Of a stretch of DNA of 64,000 nt, positions 8,937 to 17,033 are shown in pieces. Each line of letters opens with the position of its first letter. Within the stretch, counting starts at the first letter, position 1. The notes under the pieces were generated by a model. It made no database searches and had not been told where the DNA came from. It saw only the letters and a program-made list of their open reading frames with translations. Origin of the DNA: Hungatella sp. UBA7603 (GTDB lineage Bacteria; Bacillota; Clostridia; Lachnospirales; Lachnospiraceae); the NCBI GenBank assembly GCA_002478865.1, contig DLJZ01000006.1, positions 1-64,000 on the forward strand, written 5' to 3'. The translations under genes and the position numbers were made by a program.

Positions 8937-10256
8937 TTATACTTCTGTCATAATAAAGATATCGTAAATAGCTTTAATTGCTTCCTCAAAGTCTGCATTC
9001 TTAACGCCGATTATAATGTTTAATTCACTAGAGCCCTGATCAATCATCTTAACATTCACTCTGGAATGAGCCAGTGCTGAGAAGATTCTTCCGGCAGTCC
9101 CTCTGGTCGCCTTCATCCCCCGTCCTACCACGGCTACTAAGGCTAGGTCTGATTCCATCTCAATGAAATCCGGTTCCACGGCCCGATGGATTCCTGCAAT
9201 CACGGACTGCTCAAACTCTTCAAATTCTGATTGATGGACAAAGATTGTCATGGTATCAATGCCTGATGGCATGTGTTCAAAAGATACGCCGTATCGTTCG
9301 AATACCTCTAACACTTTTCTCCCAAAGCCCACTTCCGCATTCATCATGGCCTTTTCAATGTTAATGGAACAAAAACCTTTTTTTCCTGCGATTCCTGTAA
9401 TGGTATAATTGGGTTTTTTGCAGGTGCTTTCTACAATCACGGTTCCTTTATCTTCTGGACAATTGGTATTTCTGATATTAATAGGAATACCTTCTTTTCT
9501 TACCGGGAAGATGGCATCTTCATGAAGCACACTTGCACCCATATAGGCCAGTTCCCGAAGTTCTCTGTATGTAATGGTTTCAATGACCTCAGGGTTTTTG
9601 ATAATCCTTGGATCCGCTACCAAAAAGCCCGACACATCGGTCCAATTCTCATACATATCCGCATGAATGGCCTTTGCAACAATAGAACCTGTTATATCAG
9701 AACCACCTCTGGAAAAGGTTTTAATGGTTCCATCTTTTTTCGCTCCATAAAAGCCTGGTATCACGGCTTTTTCCACATGCTCTAAACGATCCCCCAGCTC
9801 TTTGTCTGTAAGGTCTGCTAAAAAGCTTCCGTCTGTATCAAAGAAGATCACTTCCGCCGCATCTATAAATTCGTAGCCCAAATACTCAGCCATTACCATT
9901 CCGTTTAAATATTCACCTCTAGAAGCCGCATAATCTTTTCCGGCCTGTTTCAGGAAATTCTCTTCGATGGTGGAAAATTCAAAATCCAGATTTAGGTTTA
10001 AATTAAGACCGCCAATGATCTCATCATAACGTTCTCTGATTTTCTCTAAGATCTTTTTATAGCTTTTTCCTTGGGTTGCTGCCTCATAACACTGATACAG
10101 CATATCAGTCACTTTTTCGTCCTTGTCACTACGCTTTCCAGGTGCCGAAGGGACCACATACCGCCTGCTTTTGTCTCCCCGAATGATATCTCCAACCTTT
10201 TTAAACTGCTTTGCGCTGGCCAAAGAGCTGCCTCCGAATTTTACAACTTTTTTCAT
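8937..10256 (-). CDS. Aspartate kinase
   Basis: Catalyses phosphorylation of aspartate, the entry to lysine, threonine, methionine and diaminopimelate synthesis. The N-terminal kinase motif KFGGSSLA begins at residue 6; SRGGSDITGS and FSRGGS nucleotide loops follow; two ACT-type regulatory repeats fill about residues 290-439. The length of 439 residues fits the clostridial monofunctional enzyme. AAAGGAG precedes the ATG. No homoserine dehydrogenase or dap gene is adjacent, and no recognisable lysine riboswitch is seen in the 146 bases upstream. The effector cannot be predicted from sequence here. Confidence 0.93.
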   Translation of the reverse strand: MKKVVKFGGSSLASAKQFKKVGDIIRGDKSRRYVVPSAPGKRSDKDEKVTDMLYQCYEAATQGKSYKKILEKIRERYDEIIGGLNLNLNLDFEFSTIEENFLKQAGKDYAASRGEYLNGMVMAEYLGYEFIDAAEVIFFDTDGSFLADLTDKELGDRLEHVEKAVIPGFYGAKKDGTIKTFSRGGSDITGSIVAKAIHADMYENWTDVSGFLVADPRIIKNPEVIETITYRELRELAYMGASVLHEDAIFPVRKEGIPINIRNTNCPEDKGTVIVESTCKKPNYTITGIAGKKGFCSINIEKAMMNAEVGFGRKVLEVFERYGVSFEHMPSGIDTMTIFVHQSEFEEFEQSVIAGIHRAVEPDFIEMESDLALVAVVGRGMKATRGTAGRIFSALAHSRVNVKMIDQGSSELNIIIGVKNADFEEAIKAIYDIFIMTEV

Positions 10257-10402
10257 AGCGTCTCTCTCCTTTGATACAGGTTATTATGTGGATATTTAAC
10301 GGAAATAATATCCCAATTACTTTCTGATGTCAAGCATTTTTCAAATAGATTGCATATTTTTCCATTTTTATGAATAAATAATCGATCTTATTTCTTGGGA
10401 TT

Positions 10403-10990
10403 TTAAATTAGCGTTTCAATTTCTAAGTTCACCTTTTCTTCGCAGGAACGCATGGCAAGTATGGTTTTTTCAAATAACTCATCAAGAGTCCAGCCAAGAG
10501 CTTCTGCCCCCGTTGCGATAACATCTCTGGAACATCCGGCTGCAAATTTCTTGTCTTTAAACTTTTTCTTCAGGCTTGAAAGTTCCATATCCAACACGCT
10601 TTTTGATGGGCGCATTCTGGCTGCTGCACCGATAAGTCCGGTGAGTTCATCTGCCGCAAATAAGATCTTTTCCATGGTGTGTTCTGGCTTCACGTCCACG
10701 CAGATTCCATATCCATGGCTTACAATGGCCCGCATCAGCTCTTCTTCTGCTCCAATTTCAGTTAATAGTTCAGGAGCCTTTATGCAGTGCTCCTCTGGAA
10801 ATTCTTCAAAATCAACATCATGAAGAAGCCCGGCTAGTCCCCAGAATTCTACCTCATCTAAATATCCCATTTCATTTGCGTACCACTTCATGACCCCTTC
10901 TACGGTAAGACCGTGAAGCAGGTGAAAGGGTTCTTTATTATATTTCATAAGCAGGTTTAATGCTTCCTGTCTGGTAACTGTTGTTTTCAT
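10403..10990 (-). CDS. HD-domain phosphohydrolase-like protein
   Basis: Small HD-superfamily protein (195 residues) with the metal-binding signature LLHDVDFEE near residue 70 preceded by a conserved His (HLLHG). Such proteins hydrolyse phosphate esters or nucleotides, but this subgroup has no assigned substrate. The start at 10990 has AGGAGAGG upstream; the ATG at 11032 would overlap the preceding gene. It lies directly downstream of the DUF523 gene (38 bases) and is probably co-transcribed with it. Confidence 0.82.
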   Translation of the reverse strand: MKTTVTRQEALNLLMKYNKEPFHLLHGLTVEGVMKWYANEMGYLDEVEFWGLAGLLHDVDFEEFPEEHCIKAPELLTEIGAEEELMRAIVSHGYGICVDVKPEHTMEKILFAADELTGLIGAAARMRPSKSVLDMELSSLKKKFKDKKFAAGCSRDVIATGAEALGWTLDELFEKTILAMRSCEEKVNLEIETLI

Positions 10991-11028
10991 CCTATTCCTC
11001 TCCTTCTCATAACGTTCAGATGATTGTG

Positions 11029-11475
11029 TCATTCCATAACATCTATCCCACTTTCACCTGTTACTTTAATTCCATGTTTCTCTAAAAGCTCCGCCGTCAT
11101 ACCGCTACCATCTATTTTTGAACCGGAAAAAGTGCCATCATAGATAACTCCATGTCCACAAGACGGACTGCGCTCCTTTAATATAGCACGTTTGCAGCCG
11201 TATAGCTTGCCGATTCTCAAGGTCTCCTCGGCACCATTCTTAAAAAAGCTTGTCACGTCCTGCCCCTGTTGATTCCTTACCAAACCATCTTTTTGCCTTT
11301 CTGCCGGTTCTCTTGGGGTCATAAGACCTCCTAGCTGCTCCGGACAGACTGGAATTAAATTATAATGCTCCATCAGGGATAACACTTCTTCCCGTTTGCC
11401 ATTTCCACCGTCATAGCGGCAATTCACTCCCAAAAGGCAAGCGCTTACCAGTATGTTTTCTGTTTTCTCTTCCAC
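11029..11475 (-). CDS. DUF523 family protein
   Basis: Short protein of the DUF523 family, recognised by ILVSACLLGVNCRYDGG near the start and RSPSCGHGVIYDG in the middle. Conserved cysteines suggest metal or cluster binding, but no function is established. A GTG start at 11475 is preferred because AAAGGAGG is 7 bases upstream; longer readings from 11529 would run through the clpP terminator. Confidence 0.85.
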   Translation of the reverse strand: MEEKTENILVSACLLGVNCRYDGGNGKREEVLSLMEHYNLIPVCPEQLGGLMTPREPAERQKDGLVRNQQGQDVTSFFKNGAEETLRIGKLYGCKRAILKERSPSCGHGVIYDGTFSGSKIDGSGMTAELLEKHGIKVTGESGIDVME

Positions 11476-11508
11476 CTTAGAGCCTCCTTTCATAAATCCT
11501 ACTCTAGC

Positions 11509-11555
11509 AAAAAAAAGCAAGAGGTTCAATCCCCTTTTTAAGATTGAACCTCTGA
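11509..11555 (-). terminator. Intrinsic terminator of clpP
   Basis: Stem AGAGGTTCAATC/GGATTGAACCTCT separated by a short loop, followed on the minus strand by TGC and eight T. It lies 8 bases beyond the clpP stop. Confidence 0.9.
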
Positions 11556-11563
11556 TTGCTTCT

Positions 11564-12148
11564 TTATTTTCGTTCTACAATTTCATCAATGATGCCATAG
11601 TCCATGGCTTCTTTGGCTGTCATATAATGATCACGGTCCGTATCCCGCTCTATTTCTTCTGTGGTATGACCAGTGTTTTCAGCCATGATCCGGTTTAATT
11701 TGTATTTATCAAGTTCAAGCTTTTTCGTGAATATAGAGATATCTGAGGCTTTTCCCCCTATACTTTGAACCGCGACCTGATGGATCATGATTTCAGCATT
11801 GGGCAGGGCGAATCGTTTTCCCTTTGTTCCACCTGCCAAAAGGAATGCTCCAAAGCTTGCTGCAAATCCAAGACAAATGGTGGAAACATCACATTTAATA
11901 TGCCTCATGGTATCGTAAATAGCAAATCCTGCTGTGACAGAACCACCTGGGCAATTGATGTAAAATGAGATATCTTTTGACGGGTCCTCGGACTCTAAAA
12001 ACAGAAGCTGTGCCACAATCAACCTTGAAGATTCATCACTTACCTCTTCTCCAAGAAAGATGATCCGTTCTTTTAACAAACGGGAAAAGATATCATAACT
12101 TCGCTCTCCTGCTGATGTCTTCTCAATGACGTAAGGTACAAAACTCAT
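11564..12148 (-). CDS. clpP: ATP-dependent Clp protease proteolytic subunit
   Basis: Serine protease that forms the double-heptamer chamber used by Clp ATPases. The catalytic triad is visible as Ser98 (GFAASFGAF), His123 (MIHQVAV) and Asp171 (RDTDRDHYM); the N-terminal [10 protein letters not shown] segment and length of 194 residues are normal. The ATG at 12148 is 8 bases after AGGAGG; the upstream GTG overlaps that site. Its start overlaps the AraC gene stop as ATGA. clpP usually sits with tig or clpX, neither of which is here, so this may be a second, specialised copy. Confidence 0.94.
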   Translation of the reverse strand: MSFVPYVIEKTSAGERSYDIFSRLLKERIIFLGEEVSDESSRLIVAQLLFLESEDPSKDISFYINCPGGSVTAGFAIYDTMRHIKCDVSTICLGFAASFGAFLLAGGTKGKRFALPNAEIMIHQVAVQSIGGKASDISIFTKKLELDKYKLNRIMAENTGHTTEEIERDTDRDHYMTAKEAMDYGIIDEIVERK

Positions 12149-12546
12149 GCGGCGCACCTCCTTTCATCTGTCTGTCTTGAGATAATTTCCATTCTTCTTA
12201 ACTCTTTACAGATTCCGTTTTCTCTGTACGTCTTTGGCGTACAACCAAAGGCCTGTTTAAACGCCAGGGTAAATGCCTGCTGGGACTGATAAGATGCCTC
12301 GAGGGCAATGTCAGAGATGGAATGTGTTTCCTCCTCCACAAGCTTTCTTGCTGCCTCTGAAAGCCTTCGTTCCTTAATATAGCGGTGTAGCGTGCAGCCA
12401 GTCATTTCAGAAAACATACGATTTAAATGAAACTTGGAATATCCGGCATGAGTTGCAATTGTTTCCAGATCCAGTCTTTCCTCTAAAGACATCTTTGATT
12501 CTATATATTCAGTCACATCTTTGATTGCCTTTTTCTTCTCTTCCAT
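12145..12546 (-). CDS. AraC-type HTH regulator, DNA-binding domain only
   Basis: A 133-residue protein consisting almost entirely of the two helix-turn-helix motifs of the AraC/XylS family ([19 protein letters not shown] and [20 protein letters not shown]). It has no sensor domain, like MarA/SoxS-type activators. The start at 12546 is preceded by AGGAGG at 6 bases. Its stop codon overlaps the clpP start, so the regulator and protease are made from one message. It could act on fprA, which is divergently transcribed from about 12.76 kb, but this is only positional. Confidence 0.85.
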   Translation of the reverse strand: MEEKKKAIKDVTEYIESKMSLEERLDLETIATHAGYSKFHLNRMFSEMTGCTLHRYIKERRLSEAARKLVEEETHSISDIALEASYQSQQAFTLAFKQAFGCTPKTYRENGICKELRRMEIISRQTDERRCAA

Positions 12547-12735
12547 GTTCCACCTCCTTAATATGCTTTTGATTATATCAGTTCTTATCTTCATTGTCTT
12601 AATAAAAAATGCGGTTATTTTCGAGGTTTTTCCATAAAATAGAGGAATCTGGACAACTTGTACCACCTCATACAGATAAAATTATTCAAGAGGGCTATAA
12701 TATCAGTAAATCCTACTATTTTCGTAGAAAAAACA

Positions 12736-12764
12736 ATGACATTTCCCTTAAAATATAGTATACT
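12736..12764 (+). promoter_or_regulatory. Predicted sigma-A promoter of the flavodiiron gene
   Basis: ATGACA (-35), 17-base spacer, TATACT (-10), about 45 bases ahead of the flavoprotein ATG. It lies between the divergent AraC regulator and the flavoprotein gene. Confidence 0.6.
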
Positions 12765-12809
12765 TTTAATTGATAAGATAGTTCGAACGAAAGAAAGGAA
12801 GGCTGCAAC

Positions 12810-14009
12810 ATGTATTGTGTTAAAAAAATCAACGACGATTTATACTGGGTCGGGGGAAGTGACCGCCGTCTGGCTCTGTTCGAGAACGCTTACCCGATTC
12901 CGAGAGGAATTTCCTATAATTCTTATGTCCTGCTTGACGAGAAGACTGTACTGTTTGATACCGTTGACCGGGCGATTACCGGACAATTTTTGGAAAACGT
13001 GGAAGCCGTACTTGACGGAAGAAACTTGGATTATATTGTAGTCAATCATATGGAGCCAGATCACTGTGCCACCTTAGGAGAGATTGTAAGAAGATATCCG
13101 GATGTGATGGTTGTTTGCAATGCAAAAACCGTTCCCATCATTAATCAGTTTTATGAATTCGGTGTTGATTCCAGAGCAATCATTGTAAAAGAAGGAGATA
13201 CCTTTAGTACCGGTAAGCACAACCTTACCTTCTATCTGGCTCCTATGGTTCACTGGCCGGAAGTTATGGTCACTTATGATACTACGGATAAGATCCTTTT
13301 TTCAGCCGATGCCTTTGGTACCTTTGGCGCTATGAATGGAAATATATTTGCTGACGAATTGAATTTTGAGCGGGACTGGCTTGATGATTCCAGAAGATAT
13401 TATTCCAATATTGTGGGCAAATACGGCCCATCTACTATGACACTTTTAAAGAAGCTTGCAACACTTGATATCAAGCTGCTCTGCCCGCTTCACGGCCCTG
13501 TATGGCGCTCAGATATTAACTGGTACGTGGATAAGTACCTTTTGTGGAGCAGTTATGAGCCGGAAGAAAAAGCCGTTATGATCGCTTATGGTTCTATCTA
13601 CGGCAACACAGAGAATGCTGCCAATATCCTGGCCTGCCGCTTAGCAGATCAAGGCGTCAAAAACGTGGTAGTCTATGATGTAGCTGTTACCCATCCGTCC
13701 GTGTTGATATCAGAAGCATTCCGGTGCAGCCATCTGGTATTTGCTTCCGCTACCTATAACAGCGGCATCTTTAGCAGCATGGAACACCTGCTTATGGATA
13801 TGAAATCCCATAATGTACAAAACCGTACGGTTGCTCTCATGGAGAATGGTACCTGGGGAATTACAGCAGGCAAAAAGATGGCAGAAATCATCTCACAGAT
13901 GAAAAACATGACCATACTTGATGATATGATTACCATTAAATCTTCTGTAAAAGAAGATCAGCTTGCAGAGATCAATGCTATGGCTGAAGCTATCGTAAAA
14001 ACTTTATAA
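12810..14009 (+). CDS. fprA: Flavodiiron protein (FprA-type A flavoprotein)
   Basis: Reduces oxygen to water, or nitric oxide to nitrous oxide, in anaerobes. The N-terminal metallo-beta-lactamase-like domain carries the diiron ligands in HMEPDH, MVHWPE, SADAFG and PLHGPVW. The C-terminal domain (from about residue 250) is a flavodoxin with the FMN loop YGSIYGNTENAA. The length of 399 residues is typical of class A proteins that need an external rubredoxin. GAAAGGAAGG lies ahead of the ATG. It is monocistronic: its own promoter upstream and strong terminator downstream. Confidence 0.95.
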   Translation: MYCVKKINDDLYWVGGSDRRLALFENAYPIPRGISYNSYVLLDEKTVLFDTVDRAITGQFLENVEAVLDGRNLDYIVVNHMEPDHCATLGEIVRRYPDVMVVCNAKTVPIINQFYEFGVDSRAIIVKEGDTFSTGKHNLTFYLAPMVHWPEVMVTYDTTDKILFSADAFGTFGAMNGNIFADELNFERDWLDDSRRYYSNIVGKYGPSTMTLLKKLATLDIKLLCPLHGPVWRSDINWYVDKYLLWSSYEPEEKAVMIAYGSIYGNTENAANILACRLADQGVKNVVVYDVAVTHPSVLISEAFRCSHLVFASATYNSGIFSSMEHLLMDMKSHNVQNRTVALMENGTWGITAGKKMAEIISQMKNMTILDDMITIKSSVKEDQLAEINAMAEAIVKTL

Positions 14010-14023
14010 TATTAGGTCAATAT

Positions 14024-14074
14024 AAAACCCCTCCGGGGATACAGCGTATCAGCTGAACCTGGGAGGGGTTTTTT
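14024..14074 (+). terminator. Intrinsic terminator of the flavodiiron gene
   Basis: Stem AAAACCCCTCC/GGGAGGGGTT followed by TTTTT, with a long AC-rich loop. It also faces the 3' end of agrB on the other strand. Confidence 0.92.
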
Positions 14075-14087
14075 ATGAATTGGATTT

Positions 14088-14669
14088 TTATGAACTTAAT
14101 TTTATTATCACAGGATTTATTATCTTTTGCAGTACCAGTAAAAATGCAGCGGCGCAAATTGCCCATCTTATTAAACCTCCTACATAAACCAATTGGATGG
14201 CATCAAATATCATACTACCGATATTTGCCAGGATTAGGATTTCTCTTGCTTTTTTTCTATAGAATTCTTTTTCTTTCTCATCCAGTCTCTTATTCTCATT
14301 ATCAGCCGGACTCATAACATAAATAATTACGTCAGATAAGGCCAATAATCCCCACAACAAGAACTGATTTATTGTAAAATGAGATAATAAAAGGATTATA
14401 AAAATATAACAGCAGGAAAACAGATAACATCCTGTTTTTGTCTTTGCATGATATCCCCCTGCATTTCTTCTTAATGGTATTAAAACACTTCCAATCAGAA
14501 TCAATTCTGGCACCCTTTGCAAACAGACTGCAATCCATAAATATGAAATACAATGAATGATTTTTAGAATCAGACACTCCATTCCAAATTTATAAATTTC
14601 AGCATCCTCTTCTGCAATAATATGATAACAGATTAGTCTTTTGGTAAAGGATTCTTCCCACGGTATCAT
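14088..14669 (-). CDS. agrB: AgrB-type autoinducer peptide protease/exporter (locus 1)
   Basis: Integral membrane cysteine protease that cleaves the AgrD precursor and helps form and export the cyclic peptide. The catalytic His and Cys are seen in RRNAGGYHAKTKTGC, seven residues apart exactly as in Staphylococcus AgrB (His77/Cys84). Four to six hydrophobic segments and the conserved SPADNENKRLDE loop support the family. The 193-residue length is usual. It begins 13 bases after the agrD stop, with AAGGCG upstream. The cognate sensor is not adjacent; the closest kinase/regulator pair is at 20.7-22.8 kb. Confidence 0.93.
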   Translation of the reverse strand: MIPWEESFTKRLICYHIIAEEDAEIYKFGMECLILKIIHCISYLWIAVCLQRVPELILIGSVLIPLRRNAGGYHAKTKTGCYLFSCCYIFIILLLSHFTINQFLLWGLLALSDVIIYVMSPADNENKRLDEKEKEFYRKKAREILILANIGSMIFDAIQLVYVGGLIRWAICAAAFLLVLQKIINPVIIKLSS

Positions 14670-14682
14670 ACGGTATTTCGCC

Positions 14683-14829
14683 TTAGAATTTTCTTAATTT
14701 TTTTGCATTTTCAGGTAATTTTGGCTGGTATCCAATGAAAAAGCAGGAACTGTTTGCTTCTGTTTTAGCGGAACCCAAGATGATTTTTGATGCAATTTCC
14801 AGTGATAATTTCTTTAATTGATGTTTCAT
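14683..14829 (-). CDS. agrD: AgrD-like cyclic peptide autoinducer precursor (locus 1)
   Basis: A 48-residue precursor with three parts: an amphipathic Lys-rich N-terminal helix, a core SSCFFIGYQP with the single Cys that would form the thiolactone, and a charged C-terminal tail KLPENAKKLRKF. The core-plus-QPK-P pattern is typical of clostridial AgrD peptides. The ATG at 14829 is 8 bases after GGAGG; the ATG at 14844 is itself part of that ribosome binding site and is rejected. It lies 98 bases downstream of ctfB with no terminator between, so it may also be reached by transcription from the acetone operon. Confidence 0.88.
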   Translation of the reverse strand: MKHQLKKLSLEIASKIILGSAKTEANSSCFFIGYQPKLPENAKKLRKF

Positions 14830-14903
14830 TTTAAATGCCTCCATTTTTTTTATTGTTACTAAAATATATGATTCGTTCCTTGTATTATTCTGATTTACAT
14901 ACA

Positions 14904-14931
14904 ATCTTAAGAATTGGAGCATATATCTTAA
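14904..14931 (-). promoter_or_regulatory. LytTR-type direct repeat upstream of agrD (locus 1)
   Basis: On the minus strand TTAAGAT occurs twice exactly 21 bases apart (AAGTTTAAG and ATTCTTAAG as 9-mers). Direct repeats spaced by two helical turns are the usual binding pattern of AgrA/LytTR regulators. The upstream copy overlaps the ctfB stop codon. A conventional -35 box is not obvious downstream, which suits an activated promoter. This is inference from pattern. Confidence 0.5.
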
Positions 14932-15584
14932 ACTTCCATTACCTTTAGATTTGGTGAAACAATTAGATGTGCTTCTGTCTGGTTCTGGACATCTTCTAGA
15001 GTGAATCCTGGAGCAATTTCCTTTAACACAAGTCCCTTATTGGGAACTACGTCTATGACTGCCATATCGGTCACTATGGTCTTTGCTACTTTTGTGGCGG
15101 TCAAGGGAAGTCTGCATCTTCTAAGTATCTTTGGTGCTCCGTTTTTGTTTACGTGCTCCATGGCTAAAATCACCTTTTTTGCTCCCACAACCAGATCCAT
15201 GGCTCCACCCATACCAGGTACCTTTTTACCCGGAATCATCCAGTTGGCAACGTTCCCCTCTTCATCCACTTCCAAAGCTCCTAATACCGTAACATCTACG
15301 TGGCCGCCCCGTATAAGACTAAAGGAGAATGCGCTGTCAAAGTAACTGGCTCCTTTTACCGTAGTCACATAATTTCCACCTGCGTCAATGCAGTTTAAAG
15401 ATTCTTCCTCCTGGCTGGCATTTGGTCCCACGCCCATGATTCCATTTTCTGCTTCTAGCATGACATGAACATCTTCTGGTATGTAGTTAGCCACCATGGT
15501 TGGCATACCAATGCCAAGATTGACAACATCACCATCTTTTAATTCCTTTGCGATTCTTTTTGCAATCAATTCTCTCTTATCCAT
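14928..15584 (-). CDS. ctfB: Acetoacetate/butyrate CoA-transferase subunit B
   Basis: Beta subunit of a family I CoA-transferase. The catalytic glutamate is in the ENGIMGVGP motif near residue 45, and GIGMPTMVANY is the usual N-terminal motif. With subunit A it moves CoA from acetoacetyl-CoA to acetate or butyrate, releasing acetoacetate. It is the last gene of the thl-adc-ctfA-ctfB cluster, 3 bases after ctfA. The operon context supports acetoacetyl-CoA as donor; a general 3-oxoacid CoA-transferase remains possible. Confidence 0.92.
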   Translation of the reverse strand: MDKRELIAKRIAKELKDGDVVNLGIGMPTMVANYIPEDVHVMLEAENGIMGVGPNASQEEESLNCIDAGGNYVTTVKGASYFDSAFSFSLIRGGHVDVTVLGALEVDEEGNVANWMIPGKKVPGMGGAMDLVVGAKKVILAMEHVNKNGAPKILRRCRLPLTATKVAKTIVTDMAVIDVVPNKGLVLKEIAPGFTLEDVQNQTEAHLIVSPNLKVMEV

Positions 15585-15587
15585 ATT

Positions 15588-16244
15588 TTAACCCACCTTT
15601 ACTATGGCATTAACTAAGACTCCAGGAACATTTACATGATTTGGCTCAATTTCTCCAATTGGTACAATCTCATTAACCTCAGCAATCACATAGTCCGCAG
15701 CCGTTGCCATGACAATATTAAAATTACGGGAAGAACCTCTGATGATCAAGTTACCGGCTTCGTCTGCTTTCTCTGCCTTAATGAAGGCTACATTTGCTTT
15801 TAAAGGCATCTCAAGAAGGTATTCCTTTCCCTGGATTTCAAGTTTTTTCTTACCTTCTTCCACAATCGTACCAAGGCCAACCGGGGTCAATACCCCTCCA
15901 AGACCAGCTCCGCCAGAACGTATCTTCTCTGCTAAAGTGCCCTGTGGGAAAAGCTTAACCTCTGCTTCCCCTGTCATCATAAGTCTTCCGGTTTCTGGAT
16001 TAGAGCCAATATAGGATGCGAAGATACGTTTGACTCTTCCACTTTTTACAAGCTGGAATATGGATAGATCTTTGGTACCGGTATCATTTGATATAACGGT
16101 TAGGTCTTTGGCTGGATTTGTTTCTAATAACGCATTTACCAGATGCTCCGGGTGACCTCCTGCTAAAAAACCGCCTACCATGATTGCATCTCCATCTTTT
16201 ACTTTTTCTACTGCTTCTTTGGCTGATAACAATTTACTTTTCAT
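15588..16244 (-). CDS. ctfA: Acetoacetate/butyrate CoA-transferase subunit A
   Basis: Alpha subunit of the same CoA-transferase, with the CoA-binding GGFLAGGHPEHLVNAL segment near residue 24 and the GLGGVLTPVGLGT loop. The 218-residue length equals that of subunit B. It sits 3 bases downstream of adc and upstream of ctfB, consistent with equal synthesis from one transcript. Its role is to keep acetoacetate production linked to re-assimilation of acetate or butyrate. Confidence 0.93.
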   Translation of the reverse strand: MKSKLLSAKEAVEKVKDGDAIMVGGFLAGGHPEHLVNALLETNPAKDLTVISNDTGTKDLSIFQLVKSGRVKRIFASYIGSNPETGRLMMTGEAEVKLFPQGTLAEKIRSGGAGLGGVLTPVGLGTIVEEGKKKLEIQGKEYLLEMPLKANVAFIKAEKADEAGNLIIRGSSRNFNIVMATAADYVIAEVNEIVPIGEIEPNHVNVPGVLVNAIVKVG

Positions 16245-16247
16245 GTC

Positions 16248-17003
16248 TTAGTTCTCCTTTCTATCCTTTAAGTAATCATACATAACACTTGCATACGGAA
16301 GGGTTAAATCGGCAATGAAATGCCTTCCTTCCACGTAGGATTTGACGGGTAAATCAGCGACTGGCGCGTTGACGTGAGGAATTAAGTTTAATCTGGCAGG
16401 TCCTGACCAGGCCCCTTTTACAGTAATATCTTCCAGGTGATAAGAAACAAGCTGGGCAATGGCAGGGTTTCCGTCAACATCAGGAATTAATTTCAGATTT
16501 ACCTGCTTTTTTGCTATGGTTTTTGCTATTTCAGTCTTATCAAGGGTGTTGTATTTAAAGGGCATCGTACCCGTTGCCACCAAAACGTTATTGTAAATTA
16601 ACCTGCCGGTCAATGTTTCGGTCTCATCCACCCTCAGTGTAGGGTGGCCCCATTTTTTAGGGAATCCCCAGATTTCACGGCCTGCTAATATAGCAGGAGC
16701 ATTATCTAAATACATCTGAGCAACAAAGTTGCACGCTTCTCCATGATAGGTACAAGGAATTACGATTCCGCTTTCTTCATAAGAGCCTAGGCCGGAGGAA
16801 TCGGGCATTTTAATCCATTCATAAGTAACCGTATTGCTTCCGTCTGGCTCTAATGGTTCTGGAACCGCCTCACGGATTGCGGCTGGATCTGATTTGTAGG
16901 CGATGGTAAAAAATTCCCGGTTAATGAAACGGCACGGCGGGCGACCATAGCTGGCACTTGCCGCTGGCATTGATTGTAAGGATAAAACATCTTCTGACGT
17001 CAT
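16248..17003 (-). CDS. adc: Acetoacetate decarboxylase
   Basis: Converts acetoacetate to acetone and CO2 through a Schiff base. The catalytic lysine pair is in REIWGFPKKWGHP near residue 115, matching the Lys115-Lys116 pair of the clostridial enzyme. Other family marks are the N-terminal RFINREFFTIAY and GEACNFVAQMYLDN. The length of about 251 residues is normal. The ATG at 17003 is chosen because AAAGGAAG is properly spaced from it and too close to the ATG at 17009. Location inside a thl-ctfAB cluster makes acetone formation the likely role. Confidence 0.93.
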   Translation of the reverse strand: MTSEDVLSLQSMPAASASYGRPPCRFINREFFTIAYKSDPAAIREAVPEPLEPDGSNTVTYEWIKMPDSSGLGSYEESGIVIPCTYHGEACNFVAQMYLDNAPAILAGREIWGFPKKWGHPTLRVDETETLTGRLIYNNVLVATGTMPFKYNTLDKTEIAKTIAKKQVNLKLIPDVDGNPAIAQLVSYHLEDITVKGAWSGPARLNLIPHVNAPVADLPVKSYVEGRHFIADLTLPYASVMYDYLKDRKEN

Positions 17004-17033
17004 AATCATCTTCCTTTCCCTATATAAAATCGT

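Noticed and set aside
10257..10402. Lysine riboswitch upstream of aspartate kinase
   Set aside because: The gap is only 146 bases and shows none of the conserved lysine-riboswitch junction sequences.
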